A DNA stretch of 64,000 nucleotides from Levilactobacillus brevis ATCC 14869 = DSM 20054 (GCF_001433855.1 NZ_AZCP01000004.1:208894-272893); one strand, 5' to 3'. Shown: positions 24,728 through 34,519, counted from the first letter of the stretch. A program made the numbers and translations. Notes: generated from the sequence alone by a model not told the origin.

Positions 24728-24967
24728 CTAGCTAGAGTGTTCGTAAAGATGCCACCAAGATTGTAATTGGTGTAGTTGAACATGCGTAATATCTGCCAGT
24801 GGAATTTTTAAGGAACGACCAGCAGTTAAGCCAAGATAGACAGTGGAATCGGTGATAAAATCGATGGTTCCCGTGTATGTGGCCGCTTTGAGGGTGAGCG
24901 TTGTAACTTGGTTATTTTGGTAGGCATTTTGGAGTAGATGCCTAATTTGTGGACTGTTCGGGTACAT
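24728..24967 (-). CDS. Small conserved-looking protein with Lsm/SH3-like beta core
   Basis: A 79-residue protein. The central VTTLTLKAATYTGTIDFI and VYLGLTAGRSLKIPL strands suggest a small beta-barrel of Lsm/SH3 shape, but no family is firmly recognised. The start is the ATG (MYPNS) behind AAAGGA; an earlier in-frame ATG overlaps the probable TATAAT (25010-25005) of its own promoter and is therefore unlikely. It is divergent from the MarR gene. Confidence 0.6.
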   Translation of the reverse strand: MYPNSPQIRHLLQNAYQNNQVTTLTLKAATYTGTIDFITDSTVYLGLTAGRSLKIPLADITHVQLHQLQSWWHLYEHSS

Positions 24968-25215
24968 GATGGGCACATCCTTTGTGGTAAGCACTTCGTA
25001 CATTATTATAGAACAAACGTTCGACTTTTGAAACCAGTTTGCGAAACATTATCGGATAACTTAATTTCATGGTAAAATGTACGCAGGGTTATTCACCTGA
25101 TAAGTTTGTTGTCAGATGATAGACCTAGAGGGTATGCATGCGGTCCCGTAGCCGTACGCAAAGTTGGGTGAAAAAAGGCAGCGGATACGCTGAACAAAGG
25201 AGTAATGGACGAATA

Positions 25216-25761
25216 ATGACAGAGACAGCTAGTGAAGAAGTAACGGAAGCACAATTAAAAAAGGAATTCGATGATCTCTACATGCATATTTTTAAGTACA
25301 TTGGGGACTTCGTTTCCATTCCGACGCAAAAGTACAATTTGACTTTCGAAGCATTCATGGTCATGGATAACGTGGCACGGAGCAAGAATGGTCAAACGTT
25401 GGTGGAATTAGCTAAATTGGAGGGCGTTTCGAAGAGTGCAATTGCGCGCCAAGTAAACGTTCTGTTAAAGGAAAATTATGTGATGCAAAAGGTTGACCCT
25501 AACGACCGCCGTGTCAAATATATTACGTTAACGGCGGCTGGTAGCCGGGTTCAACGGAACTTATCCCAGGCAACGGATGAACGGTTCCACCGTTGGCTAG
25601 AATTCTTTGGTGGTAAAGAAGAAGCTGAACGGTTTATCAAGGTCTTACACAAAGCCAACGAACGGGCTATTGCGGCGGGCTTCGTTGGATTCGATAGCTT
25701 ACATGATAAGCGCCGGAATTCCAACCGTAGCCGGAACAGTCATGGCCGTACGGCTGAATAG
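25216..25761 (+). CDS. MarR-family transcriptional regulator
   Basis: A 181-residue winged-helix regulator: helix-turn-helix EGVSKSAIARQVNVLLKENYV and the wing VDPNDRRVKYITLTAAG are typical of MarR. The C-terminal tail is extended and basic (RRNSNRSRNSHGR). AAAGGAG lies 13 nt before the ATG used here; GTG/ATG codons upstream in frame have no better site. Divergent from the 79-residue protein gene and convergent with the GPH transporter; the target is unknown. Confidence 0.85.
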   Translation: MTETASEEVTEAQLKKEFDDLYMHIFKYIGDFVSIPTQKYNLTFEAFMVMDNVARSKNGQTLVELAKLEGVSKSAIARQVNVLLKENYVMQKVDPNDRRVKYITLTAAGSRVQRNLSQATDERFHRWLEFFGGKEEAERFIKVLHKANERAIAAGFVGFDSLHDKRRNSNRSRNSHGRTAE

Positions 25762-25874
25762 CTTAAGATTAATCTTAACGAGGAAGTAGCGCGGAACGGA
25801 GGTTTCGGGCTACTTTTGGGTTAAAGCGAATGGATGATACACGTGGCAATTAACACGGATTCAGACGCGTTTAA

Positions 25875-25929
25875 TAAAAGAAGCCGAGTTCTCAGGACGA
25901 AAGATCTTCTGAGAACTCGGCTTCTTTTA
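25875..25929. terminator. Bidirectional terminator between marR-type and GPH genes
   Basis: A perfect 20-bp A/T-flanked stem (25875-25894 with 25909-25929). It includes the stop codon of the minus-strand gene. Confidence 0.88.
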
Positions 25930-27258
25930 GTCACGGTCACTTTGCTGATCAAGGGTGATCTTTAAGCGACGTTCATTGTAGAACAACAAGGTAACAAACA
26001 TGACGATGTATAACAGTAGTGGCAACCAAGCATAATTTAAAATAATCATGTGTTGTGTTGCAGTATTTTGCGGGTGATTAGCCACGTATCCGGACAAGTG
26101 AAACAATCCGGCCGTTACTAAACCACCAAGGCCTAAACCGACATTAACCCCAAAGTCATCAGTTGACGCTAAGATGCCCTCGGCTTGAATCCCCAAAGCC
26201 ATCCCATAACGAATGGTATCGGCAATCATAATGGAAACTAGACCGATAATCAAACCGTTACCAACTGAATTGATTAGAATACCCGCGAATAAGGGAACTA
26301 ATTGATTGAACAAGACCCCCAGCGTTAAGATCAGTTGACCACCGGCGGCCAAGGCGATCCCACCCAACATTGTTTGTTTTTTCCCCCAAACGTGAGCCGC
26401 ACGAACAATCAGCAAGACACCAATTAGTGCGGCAAAAGTAAAGCTGTTGGCCCACGGAACCAGTGCCTCACTATGTTGGATATATTTGAAGTAGTAAATC
26501 GTCGTTTGGTTCTTAATGGCTGTGGTTAGCCAATATAACAAGATGACCACAGAGATGATTAACCACGGTTGGTTACGTCGTAGCATCCGACCGACAGCTC
26601 GCCACGATTGGTGAGCATGTTCTGGATTGGTAAAGCGCTCACGAACGTGGAAAAAGGTATTCCAGATTAATGCCAGTGAGATGGCGCCAAACAAAATGAT
26701 TGTGAGCAAAAATCCATGTTGCTGATTGCCGTGGCCGAACCAAGCAACCAGTGGCAATGTGAAGACGGCCACGATAATTTGCACCGAGCTACCACCAAAT
26801 TGACGGATGACCCCTAGGAGCGTTAGTTCAGATTCGTTTTGGGTCATGGTCGGTAGGATTGAAGTGATGGGTAGGTTAACCGCGGTGTAAAAGAAACCCA
26901 GGCCCAGGTAAGTCACGTATGCCCAAATAAGTTTTCCTTGGGCACCGAATGGCGGGGTGACGAAGGTCAGCACGGCAAACAATACGTACGGCAAGGCGTA
27001 CCAGAGGAAAAAGGGGCGACTCTTGCCCCATTTAGAATGCGTGTGATCAATCAACACACCGATGAGCAGGCTTTCAACCACATCAGCCAGCCGCGCAACG
27101 ATAAATAAAATAGCGGCGGCACTAGCTGACAGGCCATAAATATCAGTATAAAAGAACAGGAGATACGTGGTCATCATTTGAAAGACCAAGTTATCGGCTG
27201 CATCACTCAGGCCATAGCTAATACGTTCAGGCCACTTTGTTTGCCAAGGAGAGTTCAA
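25927..27258 (-). CDS. GPH-family (MelB-like) glycoside:cation symporter
   Basis: A 443-residue, twelve-helix MFS_2 protein. The start RISYGLSDAADNLVFQMMTT, the cytoplasmic LIDHTHSKWGKSRPFFLW loop and FTNPEH in the central loop are typical of the GPH family (melibiose, lactose, xylosides). There is no fused EIIA domain. TTG start 6 nt after GGAGGT. It follows the YagU-like gene by 18 nt as an operon. With no glycosidase nearby the sugar cannot be guessed. Confidence 0.88.
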   Translation of the reverse strand: MNSPWQTKWPERISYGLSDAADNLVFQMMTTYLLFFYTDIYGLSASAAAILFIVARLADVVESLLIGVLIDHTHSKWGKSRPFFLWYALPYVLFAVLTFVTPPFGAQGKLIWAYVTYLGLGFFYTAVNLPITSILPTMTQNESELTLLGVIRQFGGSSVQIIVAVFTLPLVAWFGHGNQQHGFLLTIILFGAISLALIWNTFFHVRERFTNPEHAHQSWRAVGRMLRRNQPWLIISVVILLYWLTTAIKNQTTIYYFKYIQHSEALVPWANSFTFAALIGVLLIVRAAHVWGKKQTMLGGIALAAGGQLILTLGVLFNQLVPLFAGILINSVGNGLIIGLVSIMIADTIRYGMALGIQAEGILASTDDFGVNVGLGLGGLVTAGLFHLSGYVANHPQNTATQHMIILNYAWLPLLLYIVMFVTLLFYNERRLKITLDQQSDRD

Positions 27259-27276
27259 CGGGTTACCTCCGTGCCA

Positions 27277-27798
27277 CTAATGGCGATGACTTTGTTGCGT
27301 TAACCGCCGATAAACGTCGGTACCAACTAGATCGTTGGTAACCATCCAGACGATATGGCCGAGGGCCTCGGAAATGTGTTCGTCTTTTGGCTGTTCTTTA
27401 GCGGTGGGAACGGTGCCCATGGCGGGCATGATGCCGAGATGGAAGGCTACCCAGATGGCTAGTCCAAACCAAGTACCGGCATCCTTTTTGATGGCGGGTA
27501 CCTTTTCACCGAGAATTTGGTATAGCACAGCGAAAGTGGTTGAAAAGCCAAAGTGGATGACAAAGCCAGCCCAAGGAATCTCGTGTCCGGAGTAGTGATA
27601 GCTAGCGTTTAAGATGCTATCTGGAATGCCAACTTGTTTCATTAAGGTTTCTGGTGGATTGACGGCGTCTCGTTTTGCGGTTCGGGGGGGCAACACATTC
27701 TCCCAACCGAGCTTAACGAAGCCAGAGATGATACCGGCCGCGCCGCCTGCAATGATTGCTGCGGGTAAATTTAAATGACGATGATCAAATAAGGTCAC
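27277..27798 (-). CDS. YagU-family (DUF1440) inner-membrane protein
   Basis: A 173-residue protein with four hydrophobic segments. The conserved GGAAGIISGFVKLGWENVLPPR N-terminus and a central HFGFSTTFAVLYQ match YagU, a membrane protein linked to acid resistance in E. coli. GTG start 7 nt after AAAGGAGGT. First gene of a two-gene unit with the GPH symporter and divergent from the uvrA-like gene. Confidence 0.82.
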   Translation of the reverse strand: MTLFDHRHLNLPAAIIAGGAAGIISGFVKLGWENVLPPRTAKRDAVNPPETLMKQVGIPDSILNASYHYSGHEIPWAGFVIHFGFSTTFAVLYQILGEKVPAIKKDAGTWFGLAIWVAFHLGIMPAMGTVPTAKEQPKDEHISEALGHIVWMVTNDLVGTDVYRRLTQQSHRH

Positions 27799-27968
27799 GA
27801 TGACTACCTCCTTTAAGTAAGTACACTATTGAGTATACCGGTCTTACCAGAATTTAGGGGGAAATTTGCTTGAAGCGTGAGGCCATCTGGATGGTTTTAG
27901 ATATGTTAAGCTGATAAGAGAGTCATGAAGGAATTGTTACTGTCAATTGAGTGAGAGAGGAGCGCGGC

Positions 27969-30245
27969 ATGGCAAACATGTTTGAGCAGGGTTATATTGA
28001 GATTCAAGACGCCACCCAAAATAATTTGAAGCACGTTAATTTACGAGTACCTAAGTACCAAACAACGGTCTTTGTGGGCCTATCCGGCTCGGGTAAATCA
28101 TCATTAGTTTTCGATACCATTGCGGCCGCCTCGCGTCGCGAATTGAATGAAACTTTCCCGAGTTTTACCCAGCAATATCTGCCTAAGTTTGGTCAACCCC
28201 ACGTGGGACAAATTGCACATTTACCCGTGGCGATTGTGATTGAACAACAGCGATTGGGAAAAAATGCGCGGTCAACGTTGGCAACGTATACGGGGATTTA
28301 CTCGTTGCTACGGCTACTATTTTCGCGAATTGGGCAGCCATTTATTGGCTACTCTGATAGCTTTTCGTTTAACTTACCACAGGGGATGTGTCCCACGTGT
28401 CAGGGATTGGGCTACGTTGATGACATTGATGAAAGTAAGCTGATTGACCCGGAGAAGTCGTTAAATGAAGGTGCAATTACCTTCGTCAGCTTTGATCCGG
28501 GCACCTGGCGCTGGCGACGATATGGGACGAGCGGGCTATTTGATAACGATAAGCCGTTGAAAGACTATACGCCGGCCGAATATGATCTCTTGATGCATGC
28601 GCCCCAGCAGCGATTAGCGCATCCAGGAGCTGGTTTTCCGCGGACAGCGTTATATGAAGGTGTCGTTCCGCGGATTCGCCGGTCGATTATTGGTAAAAAA
28701 GAGGCGGCACATCATCGAGAAGCAATTGCGGCGATTGTGACGCGCAAACCCTGTCCCACTTGTCAGGGAACGCGCTTAAAACCAGAAGTTTTGAAAAACC
28801 GAATTAACGGGCAAAATATTGCGCAGGTCAGTGCAATGGATTTACGCCACGTGTTAGCGTTCTTACAACAAATTACAGTCCCACTGGCGGCCGACGTCGT
28901 GCGTGAATTAACGACGAAGATTCAGTCATTAGTGGCGATTGGTCTGGGATATCTGACCTTGGATCGGGGGACGAGTTCACTATCTGGTGGTGAGGCCCAA
29001 CGGATAAAAATTGCGAAGTATCTGACCAGTTCCTTGGTTGATATGGTCTATATTTTAGATGAACCCAGCGTGGGGTTGCACCCGCATGATATTCAGCTGA
29101 TTAAGCAGGCCCTAACGAAGCTGAAGGATAAGGGGAATACCGTGCTAGTGGTTGAGCACAATCCGGCTATGATTGCGTTTGCCGATTATGTTGTTGAAAT
29201 GGGACCACAAGCTGGTCAAGGTGGTGGTACCGTAACGTTTACTGGTAGTTACGCAGACCTACTGGCGTCAGATACGTTAACGGGGAAGTGGCTGCGTGAA
29301 CCCCATCACTGGGGACCCGAACGACAACCCACGGGACAATTAGCGCTCAGAAAGATCACCCAAAATAATTTACAAGATGTGAATATCGATGTGCCACTGG
29401 GCGTGATGACGGTCATTTCTGGTGTCGCCGGTTCGGGTAAGTCCTCCCTGGTGACGGCCATTAAGGCGCATCTGCAGGATGACTATATTGATTTGGCGCA
29501 AGCACCGGTGGGGATTAACATTCGTTCGACGCCAGCAACTTATCTAGGGATTTTGGATGATATTCGTAAGCTCTTTAGCCAAGCTAACGGTCGGGTAGGT
29601 ACGAGCCTCTTCAGCTATAATGGTAAAGGCGCTTGTCCCCGGTGTAAGGGTAAAGGGGTCACCATTACTAACATGGCCTTCATGGACCCGGTTGTCCAAA
29701 CTTGTGAGTTGTGCCACGGGAAACGCTATAGTGACGCCGCATTACAGTATCACTATCAAGACAAAAACATTGCGGAGGTTCTCCAAATGTCCGTGACAGC
29801 TGCGGCCACATTTTTTGCGGATACACCAGCAATTGCCAAGAAGTTAGCCAACTTGGATCGGGTCGGTCTGGGGTACTTGACGTTGGCACAACCGTTGACT
29901 ACTTTATCGGGTGGTGAGCTACAACGTTTAAAGCTGGCGGTTGAATTGGGTAAGCAAGGGACGGTGTATCTTTTGGATGAACCCACCGCTGGGTTGCATT
30001 TGCAGGATACGGCACGGTTATTGAAATTGTTTAATGAATTGGTAGAGACTGGCAACTCATTAATCATTATTGAGCATAACTTGGCCGTGATCAGTCAGGC
30101 TGACTGGTTAATCGACGTAGGTCCTGATGCGGGTCGTTATGGTGGTCGCATTCAGTACAGTGGAACGCCACGACAGTCTGTGACAGTTGCTGATTCGAAA
30201 ACAGGTGTTGCTTTGAAACAGTGGCAACAGGATACGAAAGGATGA
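27969..30245 (+). CDS. Short UvrA paralogue (ABC-type excinuclease A-like ATPase)
   Basis: A 758-residue twin ABC ATPase related to UvrA: Walker A GLSGSGKSSLVFDT and GVAGSGKSSLVTAI; signatures SSLSGGEAQRIKIAKYL and TTLSGGELQRLKLAVEL; zinc-finger pairs CPTCQG (twice), CPRCKG and CELCHG. Ordinary UvrA has about 940 residues; this one is shorter by the insertion that binds UvrB, as in the drug-resistance and UvrA2-like group. A role in tolerance to DNA-binding compounds, not canonical repair, is therefore likely. ATG at 27969 behind GAGAGAGGAG. A tautomerase gene follows 6 nt later. Confidence 0.88.
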   Translation: MANMFEQGYIEIQDATQNNLKHVNLRVPKYQTTVFVGLSGSGKSSLVFDTIAAASRRELNETFPSFTQQYLPKFGQPHVGQIAHLPVAIVIEQQRLGKNARSTLATYTGIYSLLRLLFSRIGQPFIGYSDSFSFNLPQGMCPTCQGLGYVDDIDESKLIDPEKSLNEGAITFVSFDPGTWRWRRYGTSGLFDNDKPLKDYTPAEYDLLMHAPQQRLAHPGAGFPRTALYEGVVPRIRRSIIGKKEAAHHREAIAAIVTRKPCPTCQGTRLKPEVLKNRINGQNIAQVSAMDLRHVLAFLQQITVPLAADVVRELTTKIQSLVAIGLGYLTLDRGTSSLSGGEAQRIKIAKYLTSSLVDMVYILDEPSVGLHPHDIQLIKQALTKLKDKGNTVLVVEHNPAMIAFADYVVEMGPQAGQGGGTVTFTGSYADLLASDTLTGKWLREPHHWGPERQPTGQLALRKITQNNLQDVNIDVPLGVMTVISGVAGSGKSSLVTAIKAHLQDDYIDLAQAPVGINIRSTPATYLGILDDIRKLFSQANGRVGTSLFSYNGKGACPRCKGKGVTITNMAFMDPVVQTCELCHGKRYSDAALQYHYQDKNIAEVLQMSVTAAATFFADTPAIAKKLANLDRVGLGYLTLAQPLTTLSGGELQRLKLAVELGKQGTVYLLDEPTAGLHLQDTARLLKLFNELVETGNSLIIIEHNLAVISQADWLIDVGPDAGRYGGRIQYSGTPRQSVTVADSKTGVALKQWQQDTKG

Positions 30246-30251
30246 TGGGTT

Positions 30252-30641
30252 ATGCCATTAATGCGAGTTGATATGATTCGTGGCCGTAGTAAAGCGGAGA
30301 TTCGTCAGATTTTGGATATTGCTTATCAGGTAGCCTCTGAGGAATTTCATTTGTTGCCCCGTGACCGTTATCAGGTCGTCACACAACATGAGCCAGAAGA
30401 AATGGTGATTGAAGACGTCGGATTGGGACTCCCGCGATCGACCAAGTTTTTATTATTCAGCTTAACTTCTAGCCCGCGTGCGGAGGCTGATAAAGAACGG
30501 TTCTATGCGCGATTGGTTCAGGAGTTAAGTACGCACACGGATGTGGCCCCCAGTGATATTATGATTAATCTGGTCACCAATACTAAGGCCGATTGGAGTT
30601 TCGGCAACGGGGAAGCCCAGTTTTTGAATGGTAAATTATGA
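30252..30641 (+). CDS. Tautomerase-superfamily protein (MSAD-like)
   Basis: A 129-residue protein of the tautomerase_2 type: Pro2 next to the initiator Met is the expected catalytic base, and the RGRSKAEIRQILD helix and DIMINLVTNTKADWSFGNGEAQ C-terminus match the family. Such proteins have keto-enol tautomerase or hydratase/dehalogenase-like activity; the natural substrate is unknown. It lies 6 nt after the uvrA-like gene and is surely cotranscribed. Confidence 0.85.
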   Translation: MPLMRVDMIRGRSKAEIRQILDIAYQVASEEFHLLPRDRYQVVTQHEPEEMVIEDVGLGLPRSTKFLLFSLTSSPRAEADKERFYARLVQELSTHTDVAPSDIMINLVTNTKADWSFGNGEAQFLNGKL

Positions 30642-30672
30642 TAAAAGAGGCGGCCGGTTGGTCGTCTTTTTT
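30642..30672 (+). terminator. Weak terminator after the tautomerase gene
   Basis: An imperfect AAAAGA...TCTTTT hairpin with a GC-rich centre followed by seven T. Confidence 0.5.
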
Positions 30673-30760
30673 TGCTACGGATTAAACGTACGTTCCCCAT
30701 TTTTGCCGAATTATGGTAGACTGAAAGAACATGATTTTTGAGGATGGAGGAAATGGCTTA

Positions 30761-32302
30761 ATGGCAACCACAATTTTAACGCCAGCTGAGAATCGTTTCT
30801 TACAGCTGAGTCAGCCAGCACTACAATTAACGGAGCTGACGCGGGTTATGCCACTTTTGCGTGATCACCCAACCATTAAAGACAGTAGTGATTTTCTGTC
30901 GCGGTCTACTCGGCAACTCTTACTGGATCAACGAGTGAACTGGTTGGTTCAAGGCAGTGATGTTTGGAAGTTGTTAGCGCGGTTACCGTATGCCATTAAT
31001 GCGAGTGATCGACGCGCAGACTGGCACCATTGTGCGTTGTGCCATAAGCCGGTGCGCTACGAGTACCATGTGGTGTTGCGAACGGATGGACATGAGATTT
31101 TGGTGGGGTCGGAGTGCGTCAAGAAGTTCATGAGTGATGAGATGCAATACTTGATGACCATTACAACGGAGGATAACTTTCACGCAGTGGCCCAGTATGA
31201 TGACCTGACGGCACAGTATCCCCAGGTTCCTGAAATACTATGGGATCAACAGGCCTTGCCCCACTTACCACAACAGCATCGTCGACGTCAGCATTGGGTG
31301 AAGAATGGGACGAAGACAACGGTCACCGGTTATTTGAAGCACCGCCAACAGATATTGCCAGAAACCCAATTATCGCCTTATTTGGCAGAATATACGCAAT
31401 TGCAGGCGGTTGATCGCCAAATGGCTGAACGGCAACAAGTCCAACAACAACACGCCGTTCAACAGCAGGCCCAACTGGCTGAAAAAGAAGCGGCAGCTGC
31501 ATGGCAGGCGGCCGATCAAGCGCAGCTCACGGCAGAACAACAGTTGCGTGCGTCAACTAGCTATCAGACCTATTTACAGGCAGTAGCCGCCTTAATGGTG
31601 CAACATTTACCCTTGCCCCAATTTAAACAGCGTTTGCGTGGAATCACCATGCCACCAGCACTCGGTCAATTGGTAAATTCTTATCAACTCAGCGTGATGG
31701 CAACTGAATTTGCACGGACGGGCCAAATCACGGCTACGCGGCTTCAAATTGTGCCCCGTTACCTAGTCGCTGATCTGAATCGGTTCAGCCGGCAGTTGGC
31801 CGCGCAGCGCCAGCGGGATTGGGATGATGACGTCTTTAATGCAGCACTAGGGTTTGAGCTGACAGCTGACCAGCGGCGACAACGATTGACGCAGCTGCGG
31901 GATTGCTGGGAGGGTCGGCAATTATCCGATGCCTGTTATGCGACGCTATTGAGGTTACGGGAATCTTGGCAGCAGTCTCCAGTTATTCCGGCAACGTGGC
32001 CCGAAAAGCTGAGACAAGCTTTTCAAGTGCGGTTGGCCGAACAACCTGCCACTGGTTGGGTACCGGCCAAGAAAAATCACGTGACGCCCAGCCAACTTCG
32101 GCAATTGATAACGTCACAAGCAGACTTTGCAACAGTTGTCGCGCAGTATCATCGGCTGTACGCCTTGCCAACCGCTACAGAAGCGGTGACGCTGTCGGCC
32201 TTACATCGTTATTACTTAGTTAAAGCGGATCAACGGGCCGGTCGGTCCAAGGCGACGGCTAAGCTGGTAACGGAGTTGTTGAAAGAAGCTGTGGATGACT
32301 GA
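30761..32302 (+). CDS. Unknown Gln-rich protein with an N-terminal Cys motif
   Basis: A 514-residue cytosolic protein of unrecognised family. Residues about 85-125 hold HHCALCHKPVRYEYHV and VGSECVKKF (Cys91, Cys94, Cys119), which looks like a small zinc-binding fold. A Gln/Ala-rich probable coiled coil spans roughly 215-270. The C-terminal half is helical and rich in Arg, Gln and Leu, with no membrane segments or signal peptide. ATG at 30761 behind GGAGG is preferred to a start ten codons earlier. It stands alone between two terminators. A nucleic-acid-related role is only a guess from the Cys motif and basic character. Confidence 0.65.
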   Translation: MATTILTPAENRFLQLSQPALQLTELTRVMPLLRDHPTIKDSSDFLSRSTRQLLLDQRVNWLVQGSDVWKLLARLPYAINASDRRADWHHCALCHKPVRYEYHVVLRTDGHEILVGSECVKKFMSDEMQYLMTITTEDNFHAVAQYDDLTAQYPQVPEILWDQQALPHLPQQHRRRQHWVKNGTKTTVTGYLKHRQQILPETQLSPYLAEYTQLQAVDRQMAERQQVQQQHAVQQQAQLAEKEAAAAWQAADQAQLTAEQQLRASTSYQTYLQAVAALMVQHLPLPQFKQRLRGITMPPALGQLVNSYQLSVMATEFARTGQITATRLQIVPRYLVADLNRFSRQLAAQRQRDWDDDVFNAALGFELTADQRRQRLTQLRDCWEGRQLSDACYATLLRLRESWQQSPVIPATWPEKLRQAFQVRLAEQPATGWVPAKKNHVTPSQLRQLITSQADFATVVAQYHRLYALPTATEAVTLSALHRYYLVKADQRAGRSKATAKLVTELLKEAVDD

Positions 32303-32331
32303 TGGTTATGTGTATTAGCCAGTAAGTAATC

Positions 32332-32370
32332 AAAAAAATGAGATCATCCATCAGGATGGTCTCATTTTTA
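32332..32370. terminator. Bidirectional terminator between convergent genes
   Basis: A 16-bp A/T-flanked stem with one G:T (32334-32349 with 32354-32369). Confidence 0.85.
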
Positions 32371-32371
32371 G

Positions 32372-33709
32372 TTAAATATGCTGAGGTTCATGACGGATAT
32401 TTCCCAATGAAATTCCCAGCGATATCAGAATAAGCGGCCAGTTCAAGGCGACATTGTACAACCAGAAATGGTCGGCATTCGTGGGGCTAAAGAATGCCAG
32501 CAATGGCTGGGCCATAATGGCACTCACGGCGACTAACAGGCCGAACATGGTCAGTTGACCTAATAAGCCACCATAAGTTGAGAAGCGGTATTTATGAACG
32601 ATAGCAAGATCGTGATCAATGTCCGTGGCTTCATAGAGGGTCGTGTTGATGGTGGGGTTATCGTAGCCGATATAAAGCGTAATCAGTAAGAGGGCCACGA
32701 GGTAGCTTAGCCGCCAAGGAATGAGCAGTAAAAGGTGTCCCACGATGAGACTGCCCTGACTGAGACGCTGGGCCAAAGCCGTTTGGTGTTTGGCGAGTAC
32801 TTGGAAAACGGCGTAGCCGGCTTCAAAACCCAGTAAATACAACCCGAAGACGAGGTACATGCCGATGCTTCCCCAATAAAAATAGGCAAAAAAACTGTTG
32901 AACAGTAGAACAAAACTAATTAAGAAGCCCCGATTTAACAGGCGCATCTTGTAATCGGGGAGTACATGGCGATCGCTATACAACTCTATTGAGAAGACGA
33001 TCAAAGCGATGGCAATAATGGTTAACGTTACCCAACTTGGGAGATTTAAATGTGCTTTGCGTAAAGTGGTTAATACGGCGATGCCGGCAAAGCCAATCAA
33101 GGACAGTAACCAGCGCCAGATGTGATGTAGTCGATGAATCTTGTGCGAACGATGTTGGTAGAAATCGTTGACGAAGTTCCCCAGTAAGACACCACCGGGG
33201 ATGGCGCCGAGATAAAGTAAGGCCAGAACACTGAAAGTCAGGGTATAACTGAGGCCTAAGGACAAATCGATTGCCAGCATGATGCCTAATAAGGCAAAGA
33301 CTAACCAGTAGAGACGTTTCATTTTGAAGCTGGTGGTATGGGTCAGGTGAAGCTTGATCGTCAAAAAGTAGGGCCAGATCGTAGCGGCGCTGTATCCCCA
33401 TAAGAGGCTCCCAATGATGAGCCAACCGACACTAGAACTGAGGGCAAATAGCAGGCTCCCCAGTGCACCTAAAATCAGGGTGACCAGTAGATACGTCGTC
33501 GAATTAAGATTTAACCGCTTGGTGTAAAAGATGCTGGCTGCTCGTGAAATATAAAAGGCGACTAGAGCAATCAGAAACGTGGTACTTTGGGTTTGCTGAT
33601 AGCGTAACAAAATTAAAATGTAGGGCAACATGATCCCCACGTTAGCTAGAAAGTTTAGTGTACCAATAGAAAAATCAATACCGGCTTGCCGGAAACGGGC
33701 CACCGTCAT
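32372..33709 (-). CDS. Polytopic membrane protein, probable MFS-type transporter
   Basis: A 445-residue protein with about twelve hydrophobic helices and a central basic loop (QHRSHKIHRLHH), consistent with an MFS fold but lacking the usual DRxGRR signature. It may be a distant efflux or sugar permease. The start (MTVARFR) is placed behind GAGGAG at 33709; 14 further codons are open upstream without a ribosome site. A TATACT element on the minus strand near 33740 is a likely -10. Confidence 0.6.
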   Translation of the reverse strand: MTVARFRQAGIDFSIGTLNFLANVGIMLPYILILLRYQQTQSTTFLIALVAFYISRAASIFYTKRLNLNSTTYLLVTLILGALGSLLFALSSSVGWLIIGSLLWGYSAATIWPYFLTIKLHLTHTTSFKMKRLYWLVFALLGIMLAIDLSLGLSYTLTFSVLALLYLGAIPGGVLLGNFVNDFYQHRSHKIHRLHHIWRWLLSLIGFAGIAVLTTLRKAHLNLPSWVTLTIIAIALIVFSIELYSDRHVLPDYKMRLLNRGFLISFVLLFNSFFAYFYWGSIGMYLVFGLYLLGFEAGYAVFQVLAKHQTALAQRLSQGSLIVGHLLLLIPWRLSYLVALLLITLYIGYDNPTINTTLYEATDIDHDLAIVHKYRFSTYGGLLGQLTMFGLLVAVSAIMAQPLLAFFSPTNADHFWLYNVALNWPLILISLGISLGNIRHEPQHI

Positions 33710-33786
33710 CAGCTCCTCAAAATTATTTAGTCCTAGTATAGCAAATTCCATGGATGGGATGCTTAATGTAGGGTCATAAGGTCACC

Positions 33787-33847
33787 TAAATAAGCCATGT
33801 CGCCAGAACTTGAAGTTTTGACAACATGGCTTATTTACCAGTAATAA
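33787..33847 (-). terminator. Probable terminator of the opuC operon
   Basis: A perfect 13-bp stem (33788-33800 with 33834-33846) after opuCD; the T-run on the minus strand is short. Confidence 0.6.
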
Positions 33848-33855
33848 CGAATGAA

Positions 33856-34518
33856 TTAACGTTCCGAAGAGGTCTTAGGCGTTAATCGCTTTTCAATAAA
33901 GGATAACACCAAATCGGTAATGATGGCCATCAAGGCGGTTGGTAACGCCCCCGCTAAGATAATAGCTCCACCATCAGTTGCGTTAGTTCCCCGGACAATG
34001 ATGTCACCAAGACCACCAGAACCGATGAAGGAACCGATAACGGTAATCCCGATACCGATAACTAAGGCGTTACGAATCCCGGCGATAATGACGGATAAGG
34101 AAAGGGGGAGCCGAATGGTTTTCATGATTTGAAAGCCGGTCATCCCCATCCCCTTTCCGGCATCTAAGACGTCGCGGTCAACGCTCAACATCCCGGTGTA
34201 GGTATTTTTAATAATCGGGAGGAGTGAGTAAAGAAAGACCGTGACGATAACCGTCGTTTGGCCCAATCCCAGTCCTAGCATCAAGATCGATAGCATGGCT
34301 AACGAGGGGATGGTTTGAATAACATTGGCAATCCCGATAATGACGGGGGATAACCGCCGATATTGGGAGATCCAAATGCCTAATGGAATCCCGACAATTG
34401 CACCCAACAGCACCCCATAAATCGAAACGAGGAACGTTTGGTTAAATTGACTGAGCACGTACATCCCGTTGTGGCTAAAGTAATAGACCAACTGGCTAAA
34501 CAGACCCATGTCTTTCAT
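33856..34518 (-). CDS. opuCD: OpuC-type osmoprotectant ABC permease
   Basis: A 220-residue permease with five to six membrane helices and the EAA loop DAGKGMGMTGFQIMKTIRLPLS. With opuCA, opuCB and opuCC it forms the importer of quaternary amines (glycine betaine, carnitine, choline) used against osmotic stress. Separated from opuCC by one base; the ribosome site GGAGGGA lies within the opuCC 3' end. Last gene of the operon. Confidence 0.9.
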   Translation of the reverse strand: MKDMGLFSQLVYYFSHNGMYVLSQFNQTFLVSIYGVLLGAIVGIPLGIWISQYRRLSPVIIGIANVIQTIPSLAMLSILMLGLGLGQTTVIVTVFLYSLLPIIKNTYTGMLSVDRDVLDAGKGMGMTGFQIMKTIRLPLSLSVIIAGIRNALVIGIGITVIGSFIGSGGLGDIIVRGTNATDGGAIILAGALPTALMAIITDLVLSFIEKRLTPKTSSER

Positions 34519-34519
34519 G

